Positions 52,581 to 61,917 of a stretch of DNA of 64,000 nucleotides are shown here, piece by piece (positions within the stretch are counted from its first letter, which is position 1; each line of letters opens with the position of its first letter). A program made the position numbers and the translations under genes. The stretch covers positions 303,351 through 367,350 of the forward strand of contig PCDI01000005.1 of NCBI GenBank assembly GCA_002778195.1, in the 5' to 3' direction. The DNA is from Raffaelea ambrosiae (taxonomy: Eukaryota; Ascomycota; Sordariomycetes; Ophiostomatales; Ophiostomataceae). The notes beneath the pieces were generated by a model, which saw nothing but the letters and a program-made list of their open reading frames with translations, did not search any database and was not told the DNA's origin.

Positions 52581-55378
52581 TTGCGGCTCGATGTCTGCTT
52601 GAATGAATACTACTATGTCAGCCCATGCAGGCAAGGCCTCACGAAGTTCAAATAGGGTGGAGTGAATGGAGCTCACCCTCGCAGACGGGAATCTAACAAG
52701 AAACACTCCTCGAGAGAACAAACCGAAAAGGAGAAAGAACGCAGAAAGACAGCACAGCACAGAGCACAGAGAACAGAAGAGACAAGAACGGAAAGAAAGA
52801 ATCCCCAAAACGTGCAGTCTACCTGAAAGAAGGCAGGCCAAGATAACACAGATACAGAAGGAGAAACAATAAACAACATCCGGGGCGAGCAGAGGCTTTT
52901 TATAGCCAGATTCGGAAACTTCTGTCACAGACAGCTTCGTTTCCAGGAGGAAGCAAGTCATAGGCAGTATTCTGCCTCGCAGACTTGCCACGGGCTGCTT
53001 GCTACGTAACGATATCACGCAGAGAAAGGCACATCAACCCGTGAAATGGCAACTCCTCATCGCAAGCACATTCACTTGGCCGTATCTCTAGCATAGAGAA
53101 CCGTGACAGCCTCGCAGGTCTTGCTCGTCCGACATGAGAAAAGGCAGAGGTGGAGAGTGCTGCCTGATCTCTAGGGACAGCCAGGGCAGTCAGAGATGCT
53201 GCCAAGCACAGCTGTTCCGTTCTGTCGCCACATGGCAGCAGAGCTGCATGACAAGCCATTGCCATATATATCCGTTCCTCTGAAAGGCCAAGTTTTTCTC
53301 TTGCTGACTGAGGAGGCAATGTGCCAGCTGCCAGAGAGGCGAGGTTGCACGATATGGCACACGTTTGATGCTCGTCCCACGTTGATTGATATCCTTATCG
53401 TGCCGATCGTACAGACGAGCAGTACATGGCTGGGCCGGTCCGCCGATCTGGCCCGTCACTGCTGTGATGTGGCCGTACAATCGAGCCGTATGTGGGAATC
53501 TGATAGCCCGTGCGGGTCCAGAAAAGAGGTACTAGGATAGCAAGACGCAGCGTAGCAAGAGAGCCCGCTTGCAGGAAGACCTTTCCACGTTCCTGGGACC
53601 ATCCTGTGGTTCCTGTCTGGTTCCTGTTTGGTTCCCGGCCTGGGGCCACTGAGCCGTGTCATGTGGGTGGTTTTCCCTGTCGATCCCCAGGCTTGCGGGT
53701 ACGGGCCCGAAGGCAGGGGACGCCCCAACAGTTCGAGCCTGGACATTCTCTGCTTGGCACCGGCGTCTTCGTTCCGGGTTGCCCTGGTGTTAGCTGTTCT
53801 GGGCATTCTTTGACTGCCTCGCCCTGACGATCCTCTGGCACTGAGAAGCCAGACCGCGCTGCCTGTCGTTGGCTTCTGGGTTGGCTCTCCTAGAGGCAAT
53901 AATTGCAGGCTGCCCGTCTTCTCGTCTTCCCAGATCAATGCTTCCTGCTCGCGTACTTGCTAGTTCGGTTCCTTGAAGGAATGGACTTCACCAAGCCCCC
54001 TCCGGTAAGAAATGTCTCGCTCGCTTGCACAAGATTCTTTGAAAGAACCTGTCGTCCGCGCCGTAGCACGATACCCCTGTCTCCCCACGCTGCGATGTCG
54101 AAATAGGCCCGTTTTTTTTTTTGCAAACAGCTCGCACCCCACCTTTGCGATAGCCATTTGAACCCGCCCAGAGCGCCCACGTGTGGTTGTCTCGACCTGT
54201 CCGACCGCCAGGCCAGGGCCAAATAAGCTTGCCGAGCTACCACTAGCGAAACAAACAGTACAAGCGAGCGCTGCGGCTGGGGAAGCTATGGGAGAGAATG
54301 CGGTGTCATAAAAGAATACGGTGACCAAGAGAAACTGCAAAAAACTGGTCATCGCCCAGGGAAGGGTGTACTCGTGCAGCAAAGGGGAAGCTTGAATGGA
54401 ACCGTTCACGACCTAAGAAATCGGAAAAAAAAATAATAAAAATAATAAAAATAATTGAGTGAGGTCAGACGGAAAAATCAGCCGCAGACAGACAAGACAG
54501 GGTAAACTCCGAGCAAGAAAAACTTGCCTGTTTCGGCGATTGCCGTGCCAGAACGCACCTTCCGTCTCGCCAGTCGCAGTCCGTCGTTCCTTCCTCGTTC
54601 CTTGTGTTCTCTACACTCTCGTAGCAATCGACCTGGTTGCGTATGCAGAAAAATGGACGATACGCCTCGCGTTGCGCGTGGTTCGTTCTGCCCCTGCTAG
54701 CTTGGGTTGTTTGCGTAGTTTGTGTAGTGCGCGTAGTTTGCGTACTCCGAGCCTGTGCCGTCTGCGCCTGGTTTCTGTGAACGGCCATGCCGAGCGGTCT
54801 TGGGGCTCTTGCATAGCGCATTATCACGAGTGCGCCCGTTCGTCCCTTCCCAAAGTGGAAGGAGAGATGAACTCTCCACGCAGACCCAGTAACCGACAGC
54901 TCCTTCCCCACGGCGGGCCAAGTGATAACTAGGTGGTGGCCGATTTCCTCCAATCCTTGTCGATCTCTTTATTCTGGCTCGCGCCATGCAGTTCTCGATC
55001 GACTTTCCGCACGTCGCCCACCTCTATCTGTCTGCCTGTGGTCCACTTGGTGCTGGGCTTCGCCGACGGTGCTACGTTGTGCTTGCTCGAGCTATCAATT
55101 TTTACCACTGTCGATTTTTTTAGGTCCCTCTCGGTGACGTTCCCACTGTGGATGCTGCGAGAGCTGAACAGGGCCATGTGCGGAACGAGAGAATAAATAC
55201 AGGGAGATGATCGGCAGAGAGCTCTCGCGAGTCGTCTGTATATCTCTCTCCCTGCCCCCCTCCTTCTTTCCTTTTAAGCTTCTCTTCTTCTGTCCTCCCG
55301 TCTGCTCTGTGTTTTCTCTAGGGCCACCGAGAAGGTCGACAGATATCAACAGCGGCGATCCCAGCAAAACGGTCGTTT
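52581..55378. other. 2.8 kb without a recognisable gene
   Basis: Holds the Argonaute promoter/leader, then a divergent region towards the metallophosphatase. Several 100-160 codon frames overlap on both strands (53456-53938, 53960-54409, 54459-54953) with no domain signal. An 11 bp-like GGTTCCTGT repeat occurs at about 53606-53636 and a 9 bp repeat (TGCGTAGTT type, four copies) at about 54712-54747. Confidence 0.45.
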
Positions 55379-55426
55379 CCAAAAAAGAAAAGAAAAAAAG
55401 AAAAGAAAAAAGAAAAGAAAAGAAAA
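55379..55426. repeat. AAAAGAAAAG tract before metallophosphatase start
   Basis: Purine-only A/G run of nearly 50 bases directly abutting the ATG at 55427, hence in the 5' leader. Confidence 0.9.
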
Positions 55427-58136
55427 ATGAGAGTGTCAACCACGACGAGCGGCCTCGTTGCCGCTCTGCTGTCGGCTGCAGCTCTGGCCTGCGACAGCTG
55501 CTTTGGCCCTATGAATCGCGTGGAGCACGTCCGCACCGTCAAGCGCATGCAGCCGAGTGCCCAGAACGCCACCTACGGCCCGACTCGTCCACTGGAATGG
55601 GGCCAACTGAACGTTCTGCATACGGTAGGTGTCGGAGGTTACAAGACATGAGTGCCCAGCCTTGGGCCGAGCCTTGGCATCAACGAGAAGAAGCTTGGCT
55701 AACATTGTAGACCGACACCCACGGCTGGCTCGAGGGCCACTTGAAGGAGGAGAACTGTAAGCCACGGTCTTCATGGCCTGCCCTTGCGCTGGCAGCAGGC
55801 TTGGTCACAATGCTAACACCTGCCCAGACGGCGCCGATTTTGGCGACTTTGTCACCTTTGCCACGCACCTGCAACACAAGGCCGGCAACATGGGCGTCGA
55901 CCTGCTCCTCATCGACACGGGTATGGGATTCTGGAGACGTGGAAGCAGAGGAGAGGAACACGAGGGGCGTGAGAGAGGACAAAGAAGTGGATGTGGCCGA
56001 GGGGCGAAGAGGATCCGGTGAAAGGGCGAGTGAGAAAGATGCAGAGTTGAAGTTGCTGTGCCATGACTGCCGAGGTTCTGTTTTGCTCACACCACATTCC
56101 ACAGGCGATCTCCACGACGGCACCGGCCTCAGCGATGCCACAACACCCGACGGCGTGTCGACGAACAAGATCTTTGAGAACCTCGATTACGATCTGCTGA
56201 CGATTGGTGGGCTTCTGAACTCTGGGCTGAAATCTGGGCATTGGGCGGCAACAGTAACTAACACGTCCAGGCAACCACGAGCTGTACCTCTCTACCGTGG
56301 CCTACCAGGTCTTTGACGAGTTCAGCAAGTACTGGGGCGACAAGTACCTCACCTCCAACGTGCAGGTCCTGAACCCAGACACCGAGGAGTGGGAGTATGT
56401 TGGTCAGAAGTACAAGTACTTTACGACGAAGAAGGGTGAGTCCAGACAAAGGCGAGGCAAGAGGAAAGGCGAGGCAATAAGAAAAACGAGCGAAACGAGG
56501 AAAGAAGACAAGCGAGCGAAGCGAGGAAAGAAAAAAGCGAGGAAAGAAAAAGGCGAGGAGAAAAGGAAACTGACAGTTACAGGCATCCGCATCATGGCCT
56601 TTGGCGTGCTCTTTGACTTTACTGGTAAGACACACTCACATTCACAGCCACTGAGCCACCACCTGATCTCCCACCCCCCCCCCCCCCCCCCAGTCCAGTG
56701 AACTGACTCCCCCCAAGGGAACACCAACGTCTCCAAGATCACCCACACCGCCGACCTCGTCCAGGAGTCGTGGTTCCTCGACGCCATCAACACCTCCGAG
56801 CCCGTCGACCTGTTCCTGCTGATCGGCCACAATGTCGCCCGCCCAACCACCTCGGGCAGCACCTTTGGCACGCTCCACAGCACCATCCGCGCCGTGCGCC
56901 CAGACACGCCCATTCAGATCTTTGGCGGCCACAGCCACATCCGCGACTTTGCCGTGCTCGACGAGGCCAGCACGGCCCTCGAGTCGGGCCGCTACTGCGA
57001 GACCGTCGGCTGGTTCTCCATGAGCGGCTTTGACAGCACCAACAGCGGCTACAACGGCGTCAAGAACCCCCACGGCGTGGCCAATCCCACGCGCAAGGCC
57101 CTGGAGAACTCGACCGCGCCGTGGGTCTACTCGCGCCGCTACCTGGACTGGAACCGCTACACGTTCGAGTACCACGCCATTGGCAAGCAGGACGACGCCG
57201 AGTTCGACTACCACAGCGGCGAGCGCGTCACCGCCGAGATCGCCACGGCCCGCACGGCCCAGCGTCTCGGCACGCTGTACGGCTGCGTGCCCGACTTCTA
57301 CTGCGCCACTTGCGTGCCCATGCTCAGCGAGACCAGCATCTTCACCGTGCTGACCGCCGCTCTGAGCCAGGTTGTCACCAGCCCGGAGCGCAACACCACG
57401 GCCCGCATGATCTACGTCAACACGGGCAGCGTTCGCTTCGACATGTACAAGGGCCCCTTTACGTACGATGACAACTTTATTGTGTCGCCGTTCTTGGATG
57501 TCTTCTTGTATATCCCAGATGTGCCGTACAGCCTGGCCAAGGGTCTCTTGGACGGTCTCAATGCCGGCGGTGCAAGCAAGAAGCGCGCTGACCAGTCCGG
57601 CGCGCTGCCGAGCGATGTGCTCTTCGGCCGGGATGCCTGTGTCAACCCGCAGCTCGGCATCGTGGCACGCGATCAGATCGAAGAGGGCCACGGCATTGTG
57701 CGGCGCCAGACAACCGAGACATCGGGCTACACGACGACGGACGACTTTGGCACCGATGGCGACGACACGGCGCACTCGGAGATCCCCTACTACTCGATCC
57801 CCAACTATTTTGCCGCCAACGGCAGCTTCCCGGACTCGGGCGAGCCGGATGTGGTGGATGTGATTTTTGCCGACTTGTAAGTGAAAAGGAAATTAAAAGA
57901 TTGAAAATTTTAAAATTTTAAAATTTAAATAAATGCGCTCTCCTTCAAGGCATTTACTGACCTGTCTTTTTTTTGTCCTGCGCAGCATTGAGGATTATGT
58001 CCTGGCCTATCTGGGCTCGAACTATACGGACGACATGGTGTCGCCGTACATCTCGGAGAACTTTACGACGCAGGACTACCTGCTGCCGTATGTGGAGGCC
58101 AACTGGCAGGCCAACATGCCAGACTGCCCGATCTAG
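55427..58136 (+). CDS. secreted metallophosphatase / 5'-nucleotidase family (YHR202W-like)
   Basis: Eight exons: 55427-55624, 55711-55756, 55828-55920, 56105-56206, 56271-56435, 56583-56624, 56718-57876 and 57986-58136; 651 residues, every phase consistent. Signal peptide (LVAALLSAAALA). Calcineurin-like metal motifs are rebuilt by splicing: TDTHGW (exon 1/2), DTGDLHDG (exon 3/4), TIGNHELYL (exon 4/5), LLIGHNVA and FGGHSHIRD (exon 7). The rest is the C-terminal 5'-nucleotidase-like domain and a Thr/Asp-rich segment. Fungal YHR202W-type proteins are extracellular or vacuolar phosphoesterases of unknown substrate. Intron 5 (147 bp) is in frame and stop-free, adding a Lys/Arg-rich 49-residue insert if retained. 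Intron 6 ends with a long C-run instead of a T-rich tract. Confidence 0.9.
56436..56582 (+). repeat. in-frame repeat-bearing intron with CGAGCGAAGCGAGGA core
   Basis: 147 bp intron (GTGAGT...GTTACAG) rich in GGCGAGG and GAGCGAAACGAGG units. About 56514-56537 is identical over about 24 bp to part of the FAD monooxygenase intron array. The core is in the opposite orientation relative to transcription compared with the other two introns. Confidence 0.88.
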
Positions 58137-58707
58137 AGAAACAATCTAGAGAAGCGATCGAGAAAAGTGTGCCCGATATAGCAGCAACGTATTTCAACTC
58201 GAGCTATTATAATCTTCGTATAATCTGTGCATTTGCCTGTCCATAGTTGTGTGTGTTTGTCTGAAAAAGTCATTAATGTACAAATTGGTCCCGAGAGTTG
58301 ATCCAGATACCGTTTTCCCCGTGTAGCACTGTCAAACAGAACAGGAGACCAAACCCCCCCCGGTTGAACCGTAGCGAATATCCCGTCAGAATCCTGCAGA
58401 AAACCCATGTGCCGTGTACCATGTTCCCGGAAAACAAAACAAAACAACCCTCTTGGCCGCCCATCCAGACACCGAGTTCATGATCCCCCTTCATTCATTC
58501 ACCCGTCCCACGGAACCTCCTATGCCCCATAATGTAAACAGGTAAATGCCTACCTCCCCAAAAGCACCAAATAGAACATGGCCACCAGGCGAACTATCCG
58601 ACCAGCCCAAAAATGCGGAATTTTTTTTTTCTTTTTTCTTTTTTTCTTTTTTCTTTTGTTCAGGTTTGATTTTTCTCAACTGCCATTCACGACCCTTCCA
58701 TTCCTCT
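58137..58707. other. convergent spacer
   Basis: Between metallophosphatase and transcription-factor stops. A T-rich tract with interspersed C lies at about 58619-58660. No gene seen. Confidence 0.55.
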
Positions 58708-61700
58708 TTACCTCCCCTCGAGAATATCCAACAGTCCCTGTCGGTCGCTGTATCCGTCGTGGATTTTGTTCAGCTCAAGCATCCGGCACATCAGCCAGTC
58801 ACTCTCGGGGAGGAGGTCAATACCGTTCTGCAAAAGACTGTTGATGCAGGTGGCGGGCATGCCATTCGGAGACAGGCCATCCACACCGTTCATAGGAGCG
58901 GTGTCTGTGAGCCCACCGGCGAAGCCAAACATGTCCAAGTCGGCCGGGGAAAGGGTCGTGGGAAGAGTGGCATCAAGACTTGTGTCGAGAGTAGTATTGA
59001 GAGTAGTATCAAAGGGAGCGTCGGTAAGAGTGGTGTCCAGATTGGTGTCCAGATTGGCGTCCAGATTGGTGTCGAAGCCAGTGTCGAGTCCATTCGTAAG
59101 TCCAGCACCAACCATGCCGGTCATGTCGGTCATGTCAAAGGAATTATTCAGTGAGTCGAGTGTGGAGTTCATCGAGTTCATCGAGTTCATCGTCTCCACC
59201 GTATCCATCGTGTCCATCGTATCCATCGTGTTCATCGTGTCCATCGTGTTCATCGTGTCCATCGTGTTCATCGTGTCCATCGAATTTAAGGAGTCGAGCG
59301 AGTCCATGGACTCGCCCAGGGTGCCGGCTGCAGTTCCCACCGTGGCGTCTCCTACGGCCGTGCCCGCCGCAATGCTCCGTCCGCTCTCCACCAATTCTTC
59401 CAGTCGCGCGCGGAAGACGCTCCGGTCGTACTGGTCCGCACCCGTGCGCTGCTCGTTGGCATCGGCCGTGCGCGACACACGATCGCCAACGAGGCACACC
59501 CAGAGCAGGACAGCCCTGGCATAGCCGTTGAGGAGGGGGCTGGGAGACGAAGGGTCCCTAGGCATACCATCCTCGCCCCACAGGCTCTCTCTCAGATGGT
59601 GCTGCAGGAGGTTCAGCAGGATGGCATAGCCGCCCAGGTTGCGGGGGAAGTCGGGAATGAACTCCTTGAGGTAGAGAAGAGCGCAAATGCGCACGGCAGG
59701 TTCGAGGAAGGTGACGGCCGTAGTGTCCCCTCCCGTGCCGTCGGCCAAGTCGGCGGGCACAATCGGCTCTGTCAGCGGAACCTGGTGGTTGCGGATGTAG
59801 TTCTCGGTCTTGAGGCGGGAGGTGTCGACGGGCAGGTGGATCGAGGAGGCAGACGCCGTCTCGGTGCCGGTGTTGGCATTGCTGTAGGCACCGCTTCCGG
59901 CACCGTTTCCGGCACTGTTGCTGGCACTGTGTCCTGGGCTGTCCATGCCGGCTCCGACCACGCCCACGTCGTACACGTCCTTCCGCAGCGGCCCCGGCTG
60001 GCTCACCAGCCGGAACATGATCCAGTGCAGCTCCTCGGCAAACGCGTAGGGGTCGAGCGGCATGGGAGCGGCGGTCTTGGACAGGTCCGAGGCCAGCTGG
60101 GCGGCCTGGACAAAGATGCACATCTCGCCCATGGCGTCGACGACGACAGGCCGCAGGCCGCAGGGCCGCAGCAGGGTCACGGCGGTCTCCATGGTGTTGT
60201 CGCGCAGACAGGGCGACAGGACCGCGTCGGAGGCGTTGGGATGGGTGCGAGCAAAGGGCAGGTAGGGCAGGGTGCCCAGGGCGATGGCGCCCTTGAGGTC
60301 GGTCTTGCGCATCTTGGCGAGCAGCGACGGCCGCAGCGAGGCGAGCGCGGCCATGGTGGCGTCATTGCCGTAGTCGTCGTCGTCGTCCTCCTCCTCCCCC
60401 TCCTCCACCAGGCCGCCGCTCCCGCTACCGCTCCCGCCACCGCTCCCGCCGCTGTTCATCTCGATGATCTTCAAGAGGCCGCGCATGTGGACGTGCCAGT
60501 GGTCGTAGCGGCCGGTGAAGCCGCCCATGAGGGCCAGGGTGGTGATGCACTCGAGGGTCATGGTGGGGATCTGCTGGTGGCGCTGGCGACGGGTCAGCTG
60601 CTGCTGCTTCGGCTGGGCCTGGGCGAGCCGGTTCTGCTGCTTTTGCTGCAGGAACTGCACGCGGGCGAGCTGCTCGTTGACGATGCCGCAGACGTTGGCG
60701 ACCTCGTGGGCCAGCTCGGCGGAGTTGGTCTGGCCGCTGAGGACGGCGCGGAACATGGCGCCGCACATCAGCACGCAGCGGACGGCGGCGCGGTCCTGGA
60801 CGACCATCCAGTAGAACTCGCTGGAGCGGGCCGGGTTGTACTGCAGCAGGTCCTCGAAGGGGTAGATCTTGCGGGGGATCAGCTGGAAGAACTGGTGGAA
60901 GATGCGCTGCTCGGCATTGCTGAGCAGGGGCACGCGGCACATCTCCCACGTAGGGAGGGACCGCGAGATGTTCTGGCAGCTGTTCTCGATCAGGGCGAGC
61001 GCCTTTCGCTGGCTCTGTTTTTGGGCATGGGTATTGTGGGTGCTGTGGTTGCCCTTGGGGCTCCTGGCCGCGCCCTTTCGTCTGCTGTTGTTGGTGGCTG
61101 CGCTGCCATTGGTGCCCATGCTCTGGCCGTGCAGGGCCGCCACGCTTGGCGAGATGAACTCGGCCTCGCAGTCGGGAGACAGGCGCTCGTGCTTCGGAGA
61201 GGCGCCGTCGCCCGACAGCGGCGACAGGGAGAAGGTGAACTCGCCGGTGGTCGAGGGCGGCGAATAAGACGCGGAGGACGAGACGAGCGACAGGGGTGTG
61301 GAAGGATCGGTGGGGGGGGAGGAGGTGCCCGAGGAGTCGGAAACGGCCGGGGAGGCACGGCGAGCGGCCGCGGCCCGGCGCCGGGCAGCTGGAGTGGTGG
61401 TGGTGGTGGTGGTGGTGGTGGTGGTGGCGGTGTCGTCGATTGATATCTTGGCGGCCTTGGCGGCTTTGGCCGTCTTGCCACCCGCGGCCGCAGCGGTCTT
61501 GGTGACAAACTTCCAGCGGTGCGGCAGCGGCTGGACGAATTCGGGCGCGGCGGTGGCGTCTGTGGGAGCTGCCGTCGCTGTGGAGGCGGGCTTTGTAGTT
61601 GTGGTAGCATTCGTCGTCTGCGTCTTCGTCTTGGTCGTCCTGGCCGTCTTGGTCGTCTTGGTCGTCTTGGATGTTGCCGTGGGTGCCGGCGGTCCGTTGA

Positions 61701-61917
61701 CCGAAAATGTACTGAAAGAGCCGCCCGTGCTCTTGCTGGCGCCCCTCGTGTTGGCGGTGCCGCTGGAGCCTCCCGCGCTGGCCGCACTTGCAGGGCCTGT
61801 CGGCGCGGAGGCGTTCACAAAAGAGATGCCGTGGTACTTGTGCTTGGACACTTGCATGCCTCGCCGGGTGGCCACCAGGGCGCCGTCTCTCTGGACGGTC
61901 ACATTGAAGTGGTCCAT
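58708..61917 (-). CDS. large fungal transcription-factor-domain protein without Zn2Cys6 motif
   Basis: Intronless frame of 1069 residues from ATG 61917 (MDHFNVTVQRDGALVATRRG). The frame is open 65 codons further upstream, but that part is non-conserved-looking. Residues 50-200 are Thr/Ala/Lys-rich low complexity with a run of ten or more Thr (about 165-178). Residues about 330-760 (NAEQRIFHQFFQLIPRKIYP, YNPARSSEFYWMVVQDRA, MTLECITTLALMGGFTG, YDHWHVHMRGLLKIIEMNSG) resemble the fungal-specific transcription factor region (DUF3468 type). No Zn2Cys6 cluster was found, so DNA binding is doubtful. Residues about 873-960 are tandem repeats (MDTMNT, then TNLD/TTL units). Probably nuclear; function unknown. 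A first exon carrying a zinc cluster cannot be excluded. Confidence 0.75.
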   Translation of the reverse strand: MDHFNVTVQRDGALVATRRGMQVSKHKYHGISFVNASAPTGPASAASAGGSSGTANTRGASKSTGGSFSTFSVNGPPAPTATSKTTKTTKTARTTKTKTQTTNATTTTKPASTATAAPTDATAAPEFVQPLPHRWKFVTKTAAAAGGKTAKAAKAAKISIDDTATTTTTTTTTTTPAARRRAAAARRASPAVSDSSGTSSPPTDPSTPLSLVSSSASYSPPSTTGEFTFSLSPLSGDGASPKHERLSPDCEAEFISPSVAALHGQSMGTNGSAATNNSRRKGAARSPKGNHSTHNTHAQKQSQRKALALIENSCQNISRSLPTWEMCRVPLLSNAEQRIFHQFFQLIPRKIYPFEDLLQYNPARSSEFYWMVVQDRAAVRCVLMCGAMFRAVLSGQTNSAELAHEVANVCGIVNEQLARVQFLQQKQQNRLAQAQPKQQQLTRRQRHQQIPTMTLECITTLALMGGFTGRYDHWHVHMRGLLKIIEMNSGGSGGGSGSGSGGLVEEGEEEDDDDDYGNDATMAALASLRPSLLAKMRKTDLKGAIALGTLPYLPFARTHPNASDAVLSPCLRDNTMETAVTLLRPCGLRPVVVDAMGEMCIFVQAAQLASDLSKTAAPMPLDPYAFAEELHWIMFRLVSQPGPLRKDVYDVGVVGAGMDSPGHSASNSAGNGAGSGAYSNANTGTETASASSIHLPVDTSRLKTENYIRNHQVPLTEPIVPADLADGTGGDTTAVTFLEPAVRICALLYLKEFIPDFPRNLGGYAILLNLLQHHLRESLWGEDGMPRDPSSPSPLLNGYARAVLLWVCLVGDRVSRTADANEQRTGADQYDRSVFRARLEELVESGRSIAAGTAVGDATVGTAAGTLGESMDSLDSLNSMDTMNTMDTMNTMDTMNTMDTMDTMDTVETMNSMNSMNSTLDSLNNSFDMTDMTGMVGAGLTNGLDTGFDTNLDANLDTNLDTTLTDAPFDTTLNTTLDTSLDATLPTTLSPADLDMFGFAGGLTDTAPMNGVDGLSPNGMPATCINSLLQNGIDLLPESDWLMCRMLELNKIHDGYSDRQGLLDILEGR
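59160..59300 (-). repeat. coding 9/18 bp tandem repeat (MDTMNT)
   Basis: Units of GTGTCCATCGTGTTCATC on the plus strand encode repeated Met-Asp-Thr-Met-Asn-Thr in the transcription-factor-like protein. A second, looser repeat (NLDTNLD, TTLDT) is encoded at about 58985-59085. Confidence 0.9.

Noticed and set aside
52581..53018. N-terminal extension of the Argonaute frame
   Set aside because: Hydrophobic, Cys/Phe/Leu-rich and unlike Argonaute N-termini; the RG-rich start at 52580 fits the family.
53456..54953. Several 100-160 codon frames on both strands
   Set aside because: Mutually overlapping, without domain signal or splice support.
56642..57775. 377-codon frame antisense to the metallophosphatase
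   Set aside because: Shadow of a well-supported gene with clear motifs on the plus strand.
59596..61443. 615-codon frame antisense to the transcription-factor-like gene
   Set aside because: Shadow of G/C-ending codons on the opposite strand; Gly/Val/Ala/His-rich with no family signal.
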